From Candidatus Pelagibacter sp. (GTDB lineage Bacteria; Pseudomonadota; Alphaproteobacteria; Pelagibacterales; Pelagibacteraceae), in NCBI GenBank assembly GCA_016778675.1, contig JADHPA010000004.1:1-37228 (forward strand): DNA of 37,228 bases, read 5' to 3'. This document shows positions 30,518 to 37,228 of this stretch, in pieces (position 1 is the first letter of the stretch; every line of letters begins with the position of its first letter). The notes below the pieces were generated by a model. That model had not been told where the DNA came from, ran no database searches, and saw nothing but the letters and a program-made list of their open reading frames with translations. Made by a program: the position numbers and the translations under genes.

Positions 30518-30776
30518 GTTTCAGATAAAAGTCTGGAATTACTTAAGGAAAATACCCAGGGGCAAAGTTAAGACCTACTTGGAAGTTGCTAAAGCCATTG
30601 GAAAACCTAAGGCATTCAGAGCTGTTGCTAATGCAGTGGGTAAAAACCCTTATCCACCCAAAATACCCTGTCATAGGGTGATAAGATCAGACGGAAGTCT
30701 TGGTGGCTACTCAGCAAAAGGTGGAATTAGGCTAAAACGTCAATTATTAAGGTCTGAGAAGGTGTTAATCAAATAG
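30489..30776 (+). CDS. Methylated-DNA-protein cysteine methyltransferase domain protein (single MGMT DNA-binding/active-site domain)
   Basis: FQIKVWNYLRKIPRGKVKTYLEVAKAIGKPKAFRAVANAVGKNPYPPKIPCHRVIRSDGSLGGYSAKGGIRLKRQLL; active-site PCHRV intact. Confidence 0.9.
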   Translation: MNYMNLKGTKFQIKVWNYLRKIPRGKVKTYLEVAKAIGKPKAFRAVANAVGKNPYPPKIPCHRVIRSDGSLGGYSAKGGIRLKRQLLRSEKVLIK

Positions 30777-30857
30777 AGATTTTAACCTATTAAAAGCATC
30801 TAAAAGTCAATAAAATCAATACTTATAGAGCTTTTTTATAACAATAACTAAAAATGT

Positions 30858-30863
30858 TATAAT
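30858..30863 (+). promoter_or_regulatory. Perfect -10 box TATAAT upstream of the structured noncoding RNA
   Basis: TATAAT at 30858-30863, about 7-10 bp before the 5' strand of the closing stem; -35 match is weak (TTTATA). Confidence 0.6.
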
Positions 30864-30869
30864 GCACCC

Positions 30870-31045
30870 TTTAGTTGTACCAGATATGAGATCATGCTAA
30901 AATTAAGGTGCTCTATGGACGTTTAAATGGCATATTCTGATAGTGCATTGCTCTAGTTTTCAACAATAACAACAGTTTTTTAGTTGTCCAAAAAAGCTCA
31001 ATTTTAAAGGGTTTTTGACCCCACTTCATATCTGGGCAACATATC
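30870..31045 (+). ncRNA. Candidate 6S RNA (SsrS-like) or other structured ncRNA
   Basis: Closing stem CCAGATATGA (30880-30889)/TCATATCTGG (31026-31035) extended by GTTG (30874-30877)/CAAC (31037-31040); upper pairings AAAATT/AATTTT (30899-30904/31000-31005) and GGAC/GTCC (30917-30920/30986-30989); small hairpin GGGT-TTTTG-ACCC in the 3' strand of the central bubble; no ORF in the interval. Confidence 0.6.
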
Positions 31046-31309
31046 ATTATATTTTATAGATCTAATATTGGATATAAACGTTGATATACAATGCTTTTTT
31101 ATTGATTAGAATAATTTTTAAAAAATTAAATTTTAATTAGATATCATGACTTTAATTTAAAAAAGTATTTATAAATTTTTAACTACGATTATGCTATTTT
31201 CTTCTTATTTTGATAATTAGTTATTATAATAAAAATATAATAATTACAATAGTATAATTAGTAAACTTAATGTATTATATTAAGTATTAGTAAATAAAAG
31301 TTACCTATA

Positions 31310-32158
31310 TTAAATTCTTTTGACCACTACTTCTCTTCTAGAAATATAAATACCACTTAGCACAATTATAAAGAGACCTAAAAATGTCCAATTATCAGGG
31401 AAATCACCAAAGAAATAGTAACCAATAATCACATTAGGAATTATCTCAGTATAGCCTAAAGGAGCTAATTTAGATGCATCAGCGTATTTAAGCGACAATA
31501 TAAGGAATAAGTGGCCAATGCATGCAAAGACCCCTATTCCAGCCATAATAGACCACTGATTAAGAGTAGGTTTAACCCAAATAAAAGGAATTATCATAGA
31601 TATTATGATCGCCCCTACTAAACCTGTTAATAAAAGTGTTAATAATGGATTGTCTGAAGTACTTAGCTTTCTTGTAATGATCAAATAAAAACCATACATA
31701 ACACCTGTTCCTAGGGCAGCAAAACTTGCTAGATTTAATTCTAAAAAACCTGGCCTAATTACTACTAAGGAACCTACAAATCCAATTATTACAGCTGTCC
31801 ATCTTCTTAAACCCACCTTCTCACCTAATAAAATGGGTGAAAATGCTGTAACGATTAATGGAGCAATAAAAGCTAATGTTAAAGCTTTAGCTAATGAGAT
31901 TACAGATATTGAATAAAAAAAACATACATTCGCAGAAAGTAAAATCAAACCTCTAAGTATTTGTAGTTTTGGTTTATCAGACCAGACTAGGTGTTTTTTA
32001 TAAAAGAAAAACATTATTGGAAGAGTAAATACAACTGTGAAAAAATACCTAGCCCAAGTTATTTGTAGTACTGGTAAATCTGTACTTAAATATTTTGCAA
32101 ATCCATCCATTACTGGAAGAAACATCCAACCTAATAAGCTAAAAATAATGGCTTTCAT
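31310..32158 (-). CDS. EamA/DMT family transporter
   Basis: About ten TM segments; two EamA-like repeats; ITWARYFFTVVFTLP, GEKVGLRRWTAVIIGFVGSLVVIRPG. Confidence 0.92.
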   Translation of the reverse strand: MKAIIFSLLGWMFLPVMDGFAKYLSTDLPVLQITWARYFFTVVFTLPIMFFFYKKHLVWSDKPKLQILRGLILLSANVCFFYSISVISLAKALTLAFIAPLIVTAFSPILLGEKVGLRRWTAVIIGFVGSLVVIRPGFLELNLASFAALGTGVMYGFYLIITRKLSTSDNPLLTLLLTGLVGAIIISMIIPFIWVKPTLNQWSIMAGIGVFACIGHLFLILSLKYADASKLAPLGYTEIIPNVIIGYYFFGDFPDNWTFLGLFIIVLSGIYISRREVVVKRI

Positions 32159-32175
32159 AAGCCAATAGATACAGT

Positions 32176-33072
32176 TTAATTGAAGTACTTTAAAGCAAAG
32201 AATACTACTATTGGAATAGTAATAAAAGACATCAATGTTGATGTTACAATTGTACTAGCAATACTATCAACAATTTTTTTAGGCGAATACATCGAACCAA
32301 CAAGATAATTTAATACAGCACTAGGCATTGCACTTTGTATTAATAAAACACCAGCTGCAAAACCATTTAAATCGAGTTTATTTATTATAAGAATACATAT
32401 AATTGGACCTAAAATAACACGTCCTAAGGCTAATATGATTGAGTCTTTTAAAGAAAACTTAAACCTTGTTAAGGCTATACCAAGGGACATTAAAACTAAA
32501 AATATTGTTGCATATGTTAGAAGAAAAGTGGTGTTTTCAAGAAATACTGGGACATCTAAGTTAAAATAAAGAAATAATATTGATATTATTATTGCATAAA
32601 CAGGTGGACTTTTAAGAACCACATTAAAAGAAAATTTTTTTTTAGCAAGAAAAACACCCAATGTAAAATGAAACAAAATTATAACAGAGGCTATAGCAGA
32701 TGCTACGCCAAGCCCTTCAGTGCCATAAGCAAAAAGACAAATTGGTATACCCATATTACCAGTATTTGGTAAAATCATTGGTGGTAGCTCCATACTTAGA
32801 TCTCTTTTTAAAATAAAAAGAAGTATTAAACCAACTATGGAAAAGCCTACAATCATAACTAAAGCATAGAAGAAGTAGGAGGTAAAAACTGCTAAAGTAA
32901 TACCTGTGGTAGTTACAGTATAAAAAATCATTGCAGGCGTTCCTATATTACCTGCAAAATTAGTTATGAAATTAGTGTCTATTTTTGGATTTTTTTTCCC
33001 CAGGTAATAACCAATACCGATAACAAAAAAAACAGGAAATAAGACTTCAAAAATTTTGGAATATAATTCCAT
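32176..33072 (-). CDS. AEC (auxin efflux carrier) family transporter
   Basis: FPVFFVIGIGYYLGKK, LPNTGNMGIPICLFAYG, QSAMPSAVLNYLV. Confidence 0.9.
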   Translation of the reverse strand: MELYSKIFEVLFPVFFVIGIGYYLGKKNPKIDTNFITNFAGNIGTPAMIFYTVTTTGITLAVFTSYFFYALVMIVGFSIVGLILLFILKRDLSMELPPMILPNTGNMGIPICLFAYGTEGLGVASAIASVIILFHFTLGVFLAKKKFSFNVVLKSPPVYAIIISILFLYFNLDVPVFLENTTFLLTYATIFLVLMSLGIALTRFKFSLKDSIILALGRVILGPIICILIINKLDLNGFAAGVLLIQSAMPSAVLNYLVGSMYSPKKIVDSIASTIVTSTLMSFITIPIVVFFALKYFN

Positions 33073-34364
33073 TAATTATGAATTCTAATTAATGTAGGAT
33101 ATTTAAGAATATCTTTATCTTTTTTAAATTTTGCAAGACAGTTATTTGAATTAAGTTCGCTTGTTTTGTGAGTAATAATAACAACAGTAGCTTTATTATT
33201 TTTTTTATCTGGTGTTTGAATCATTCTTTTTACAGAAATTTTGTATTGAGCTAACCTGTTAGTAATTCTGGACAGAACGCCAGGTTTATCTTTAACTTCA
33301 AATCTCAAATATAAAGAATTAGTATAATTATTGACATTATAACATTTTATGGACTTGCGCTTGTTGTTAGGTATTCCAAAGGGTTTTTTAATATCCCCTT
33401 TCAAAATTGAAAGTAAATCAGAAAGTAATGATGAAGAAGTAGGTCCAGGCCCAGCACCCTCCCCTTGTAATATACTTTCACCAACAGGTTTACCTTCAAG
33501 TATGACAGCATTCATCACACCAGAAACATTACCAATGTAAGAATTTTTACTTACAAGACATGGGTGGACAGTTTCAAATAAACAACCATTAATAATTTCA
33601 GAAATACCAAGTAACTTAATACGTAAATTTAATTGGCTAGCTATTTCAATATCTTTTAATTCAATTTTTTCAATTCCTTCCATTAAACATTTATATTTTG
33701 AAATCTTAGTATTAAATGCAAGAGCAGACAAAATTCTTACTTTAGCAAAAGCATCAAAACCATTAAGATCTAATTTAGGGTTACCTGGTTCAGCATATCC
33801 TAATTTTTGAGCCTTTTTTAAAACATTGGCAAAACTATCTTTAGAATTTCTCATTTCTGATAGAATATAATTGGAAGTTCCATTCAAAATTCCATAAACT
33901 TTAGTAATTTTGTTAGTTGCTAGACCCTCTTTAATAGTTCTTAATATTGGAATACCACCAGCAACAGATGCTTCAAATTCAAGATTAACATTATTATCTT
34001 CAGCTAATTTAGCAAGATAATCTCCATGTTTTGATATTAGGGCTTTATTTGGTGTAATAACGTGAATTTTATTTCTTAAAGCAGTTTCAACTACTTTTTT
34101 AGAAATGCCATCAGACATTCCTATTGCTTCAAATAAAATATCAACTTTATTTAATTTAAAAATATCTAAAGGATTTTTAAAAAAGATATCTTTATTAACT
34201 TTAAATTTTCTTTTCTTTTTTATGTTTTTTGCAGAAACAGCTACAATATTAATTCTTTTACCAGTAATTAATTCAATTTCTTTTTTTTTTGTATTTAATT
34301 CATTTAGTAAATAATTACCTACTTGACCCAATCCAACTACAGCAATATTTAAATTCATTTTCAT
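33072..34364 (-). CDS. hom: Homoserine dehydrogenase with C-terminal ACT domain
   Basis: VVGLGQVGNYLL, VITPNKALISKHGDYLA, EASVAGGIPILRTIKEGL, GILNGTSNYILSEM, EGAGPGPTSSSLLSDL; LRFEVKDKPGVLSRITNRLAQ (ACT). Confidence 0.96.
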   Translation of the reverse strand: MKMNLNIAVVGLGQVGNYLLNELNTKKKEIELITGKRINIVAVSAKNIKKKRKFKVNKDIFFKNPLDIFKLNKVDILFEAIGMSDGISKKVVETALRNKIHVITPNKALISKHGDYLAKLAEDNNVNLEFEASVAGGIPILRTIKEGLATNKITKVYGILNGTSNYILSEMRNSKDSFANVLKKAQKLGYAEPGNPKLDLNGFDAFAKVRILSALAFNTKISKYKCLMEGIEKIELKDIEIASQLNLRIKLLGISEIINGCLFETVHPCLVSKNSYIGNVSGVMNAVILEGKPVGESILQGEGAGPGPTSSSLLSDLLSILKGDIKKPFGIPNNKRKSIKCYNVNNYTNSLYLRFEVKDKPGVLSRITNRLAQYKISVKRMIQTPDKKNNKATVVIITHKTSELNSNNCLAKFKKDKDILKYPTLIRIHN

Positions 34365-34577
34365 TTACTTGTTTATATCAGGATACTCTGTGTTTTTTGA
34401 ATATTCTTTAAGAAATAATTCAAATTCATTAAAAGACATTCTTTTAAATTCTGTATCTGATAAATTAAAATTCTTAACATTTGTTTTTTTTAAAGTATTA
34501 TCATTAAGTTCAACTATATTATCGTTTAAATTACATGCCGATAAAATAAATAAACAAATTAATGTAAGATATTTCAT
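34365..34577 (-). CDS. Small putative lipoprotein of unknown function (70 aa)
   Basis: Signal/lipobox MKYLTLICLFILSACN; tightly packed between hom and argC in the same orientation. Confidence 0.65.
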   Translation of the reverse strand: MKYLTLICLFILSACNLNDNIVELNDNTLKKTNVKNFNLSDTEFKRMSFNEFELFLKEYSKNTEYPDINK

Positions 34578-35596
34578 TTTAATCCTCTGAATTTATTAAA
34601 TCCAAATCTAATATTCATATTTTGTATAGCTTGTCCTGCACCACCTTTAATTAAATTATCTATTGCTGATAAGATAATAATTCTATCTTTATACTTAGTT
34701 TTGCAAATTGATATATGGCAATTATTTGTATTAATTATATCATTTGTACTTATTAAAGAATTAGTTTTTAGAATTTTTACAAATCCATTATTGGGATAAT
34801 GATTAATCAATACTTTTTCTAATTTCTTAATAGTAGAGCCTTTATTAAGGTCTACATAAATGGTGCTTAATATTCCTCTAAACATTGGTGTTAAATGTGG
34901 TGTAAAAGTAAAATTTACTTTCTTTTTTGTAAAAGAATTTAATTCTTGTTGTATTTCAGAATTGTGTCGATGAAAACCAACACCGTATGCACTTAAGGAT
35001 TCATAAAGGTTTTTATTTTTATACTTGTCATGCACTCCTCTACCTGCACCAGAATATCCAGATTTAGAATCTATAATTATATTATTAACTTTAATTAAAT
35101 TTTTTTTAATCAATGGAATTAACGGCAACAATATTGATGTTGGATAACAACCTGGGCAGCCAATAATATTAAAATTTTTAACTTTTTCACCTGTAATTTC
35201 AGGTAATGAATATATAGATTTTTTAATATTTGAAATTGATCTGTGATTTTGTTTATACCATTTTAAATATAAGGATGCATTATTAAGTCTAAAATCTGCT
35301 GCCAAATCAATTAGCACATTATGTTTTAATAAACTATTAGATATAGATTGTGCCTCACCATTTGGTAATGCAGTAAATACCAAGTCTACTTCTTTTAAAA
35401 ATGATTTATTAAATTTAGTAATCTTTGGTAAATTTTTTGATTTTAATGATTTTTCATAACTGGTAATTTTCTTACCAACAGATGAACTACCACATAAATA
35501 TTTTATATTAATATTTTTGTGCTTAACTAATAACTTTATTAATTGAACACCAATATAACCAGTAGAACCAGCAACTAAAACATTAAGCTTAGGCAT
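34574..35596 (-). CDS. argC: N-acetyl-gamma-glutamyl-phosphate reductase
   Basis: VAGSTGYIGVQLIKLLVKH, FTALPNGEAQ, IGCPGCYPTSILLPL, YSGAGRG, FTPHLTPMFRGI. Confidence 0.95.
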   Translation of the reverse strand: MPKLNVLVAGSTGYIGVQLIKLLVKHKNINIKYLCGSSSVGKKITSYEKSLKSKNLPKITKFNKSFLKEVDLVFTALPNGEAQSISNSLLKHNVLIDLAADFRLNNASLYLKWYKQNHRSISNIKKSIYSLPEITGEKVKNFNIIGCPGCYPTSILLPLIPLIKKNLIKVNNIIIDSKSGYSGAGRGVHDKYKNKNLYESLSAYGVGFHRHNSEIQQELNSFTKKKVNFTFTPHLTPMFRGILSTIYVDLNKGSTIKKLEKVLINHYPNNGFVKILKTNSLISTNDIINTNNCHISICKTKYKDRIIILSAIDNLIKGGAGQAIQNMNIRFGFNKFRGLK

Positions 35597-35629
35597 TGTT
35601 TATTATAACTATTTTGAAATAAAAAAGAA

Positions 35630-36070
35630 TTATCTTTTCGAGAATTGGAAGCTTCTTCTGGCTTTTTTTCGGCCAGGTTTTTTTCTTTCAACAGATCTTG
35701 AGTCTCTAGTATTAAGTTTCTCTGTTTTTAATGTACTTCTTAGCTCTGAGTCAAATAATATTAAGGCTTTTGCAATACCGTGAACCATTGCTCCTGCCTG
35801 TCCAGTGTGTCCGCCTCCTGCAACACTACATCTAACATCATATGCTGTTGCTTGATTAATAATTTCAAAAGGTCTTGTGATTTGCATTTTATGGCTACCG
35901 CTAGTGAAGTATTCATCCATAGTTCGACCATTAACATAAATTTTACCAGTCCCTTTTTTTAACCAAATCTTAGCAATTGATTTTTTTCTTCTGCCAGTTG
36001 CATATTTGCTATCTTTAAAATCTAATTTGATTTTTGGTTTTTTTGATACTGTTTGCGCTGTTTGTTCCAT
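35630..36070 (-). CDS. rpsI: 30S ribosomal protein S9
   Basis: YATGRRKKSIAKIWLKKGTGKIYVNGR, GGGHTGQAGAMVHGIAKAL, RDSRSVERKKPGRKKARRSFQFSKR. Confidence 0.98.
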   Translation of the reverse strand: MEQTAQTVSKKPKIKLDFKDSKYATGRRKKSIAKIWLKKGTGKIYVNGRTMDEYFTSGSHKMQITRPFEIINQATAYDVRCSVAGGGHTGQAGAMVHGIAKALILFDSELRSTLKTEKLNTRDSRSVERKKPGRKKARRSFQFSKR

Positions 36071-36071
36071 A

Positions 36072-36533
36072 TTAATTTCTAATTAAATTTTTACTATTTA
36101 ATTTTCCTAAATCTAAAAGTTTAGGATTTTGAGCTGTATGTGGATGGTCTTCACCTGCATAAATTTTAACTTTAGTTAATTGCTTTCTACCAAGAACACC
36201 TCCTGGTAACATTCTTTTAATTGCTAATTTTAAAGTCTCTCCTGGTTTATTCTTTTCTAATAATTTTTCAGGAGTTATTTCTTTAATTCCACCTGGATGA
36301 CCCGTATGTCTGTAGTATTTTTTGTCTTTAAATTTTTTTCCAGTAAATTTTGCATGCTCTATATTTTTAACAACAACAAAGTCACCATCATCCATGTGAG
36401 GTGTGTAAGTAGTTTTGTTTTTTCCTCTAACAATCATTGCTATTATAGATGCTAATCTTCCAACAACTGCTCCTTTAGCATCAATTTCAAACCAATTACT
36501 CGTTAATTCGCTACTTTTTAAAAATTTAGTCAT
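36072..36533 (-). CDS. rplM: 50S ribosomal protein L13 (start moved to 36533; ORF track 36599)
   Basis: NWFEIDAKGAVVGRLASIIAMIVRGK, DFVVVKNIEHAKFTGKKFKDKKYYRHTGHPGGIKE, VLGRKQLTKVKIYAGEDHPH. Confidence 0.97.
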   Translation of the reverse strand: MTKFLKSSELTSNWFEIDAKGAVVGRLASIIAMIVRGKNKTTYTPHMDDGDFVVVKNIEHAKFTGKKFKDKKYYRHTGHPGGIKEITPEKLLEKNKPGETLKLAIKRMLPGGVLGRKQLTKVKIYAGEDHPHTAQNPKLLDLGKLNSKNLIRN

Positions 36534-36615
36534 AGAGCGAGGATTAATACTATTAATAATTATAAAGTCAATTTTATATTTCTCTTGCAATATAGCCATT
36601 TAATGGTAATTTTTA

Positions 36616-36660
36616 TTTGCCGATTTGTTCCTATTGCAGGCTAATAATTGCTAAAAAGGA
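36616..36660 (+). promoter_or_regulatory. SAM-II riboswitch aptamer
   Basis: TTTGCCGATTTGTTCCTATTGCAGGCTAATAATTGCTAAAAAGGA fits the SAM-II pattern: P1 GCC/GGC (36619-36621/36639-36641), TATTGCA core, GCTAAAAAGG 3' segment, pseudoknot TCC (36629-36631)/GGA (36658-36660). Confidence 0.8.
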
Positions 36661-36679
36661 TTTTTTACCCACATTTTCG

Positions 36680-36738
36680 GTAGGCGCATTTGAACTGTAT
36701 TGTACGCCTTGCATAAAGCAAAAGTACTAAAAAAGGAG
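36680..36738 (+). promoter_or_regulatory. SAM-V riboswitch aptamer overlapping the metY ribosome-binding site
   Basis: GTAGGCGCATTTGAACTGTATTGTACGCCTTGCATAAAGCAAAAGTACTAAAAAAGGAG: P1 GGCG/CGCC (36683-36686/36705-36708), possible pseudoknot ACT (36694-36696)/AGT (36723-36725); AGGAG SD at 36734-36738, ATG at 36746. Confidence 0.88.
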
Positions 36739-36745
36739 TATTAAG

Positions 36746-37228
36746 ATGAGTACAAAAAGACAAAACCCAGAAACTATTGCATTGCATGGTGGTGATTATA
36801 GAAGTGATCCAACTACAAAAGCTGTAGCTGTGCCAATTTATAGAACAACTTCATATCTATTTGATAGCACTGAGCATGCAGCCAATTTATTTGGTCTAAA
36901 AGAGTTTGGAAATATCTACACAAGAATTATGAATCCAACCAATGATGTTCTTGAAAAAAGACTGGCTGCCTTAGATGGTGGATTAGCAAGTTTAACTGTC
37001 TCTTCTGGGCAAACAGCTTCAACCTTTGCTATCTTAAATGTTGCTCAAGCTGGGGATAACATTGTTAGTTCTACAGATCTTTATGGTGGAACTGTTTCAT
37101 TGTTTACTCATACATTGAGCAAGCTTGGTATTGAAGTTAGATATGCTGATCCAGCAGATCCTAAAAACTTTGAAAAAGCAATAGATGATAAAACTAGAGC
37201 TTTTTATGGGGAAACATTACCCAATCCA
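36746..37228 (+). CDS. metY: O-acetylhomoserine aminocarboxypropyltransferase/sulfhydrylase (3' truncated by the window edge; absent from ORF track)
   Basis: Frame from ATG 36746 open to the window end: [92 protein letters not shown]...; Cys/Met-metabolism PLP enzyme. Confidence 0.94.
   Translation, partial: MSTKRQNPETIALHGGDYRSDPTTKAVAVPIYRTTSYLFDSTEHAANLFGLKEFGNIYTRIMNPTNDVLEKRLAALDGGLASLTVSSGQTASTFAILNVAQAGDNIVSSTDLYGGTVSLFTHTLSKLGIEVRYADPADPKNFEKAIDDKTRAFYGETLPNP

Noticed and set aside
30926-30956. Reading GCATATTCTGATAGTGCATTGCTCTAG inside the ncRNA as a tmRNA tag peptide (AYSDSALL*)
   Set aside because: Does not end in the usual LAA/VAA-type degron, and there is no recognisable tRNA-like T-arm (TTCRANY) or CCA acceptor piece nearby; 6S-like architecture fits better.
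31221-31243. AT inverted repeat TTATTATA-ATAAAAA-TATAATAA
   Set aside because: Pure A/T palindromes are expected by chance in such AT-rich intergenic DNA; no GC stem to support a terminator call.

Overview
AT-rich, very gene-dense alphaproteobacterial chromosomal segment. The SAR11/Pelagibacterales-like assignment is an inference from composition, synteny and the riboswitch pair. From left to right it contains: gyrA (5'-truncated), coaD, ppiase, tgt, tRNA-Lys, M48 peptidase, DUF502, recG, sdhE, tRNA-Ser, rarD-like, a murein/replication/tRNA-synthetase operon (mltB-like, rlpA-like, dacA-like, tmk, holB, metG, tatD, MBL hydrolase), gpx, nhaA, a zinc-ribbon protein, tRNA-Pro, an NDUFS4-like protein, a SbmA/BacA-like transporter, glpX and recJ. 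After tRNA-Glu comes a small surface-polysaccharide island (rfbC, glycosyltransferases, methyltransferase) ending in a tyrosine recombinase, then GNAT, a minimal MGMT-type protein, a noncoding locus that looks like 6S RNA, EamA and AEC transporters, hom, argC, rpsI, rplM and metY (3'-truncated). The most interesting non-protein signals are: (1) a tandem SAM-II + SAM-V riboswitch leader before metY; (2) a ~170-nt structured RNA with a perfect -10 box at 30.87-31.04 kb, a 6S RNA candidate; (3) a 37-bp dif/lox-like imperfect palindrome directly upstream of the tyrosine recombinase. Among proteins, the tgt product lacks two of the canonical zinc-ligand cysteines. No CRISPR array or obvious defence system was seen. 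All calls come from reading the sequence and ORF translations by eye; no database searches were run.
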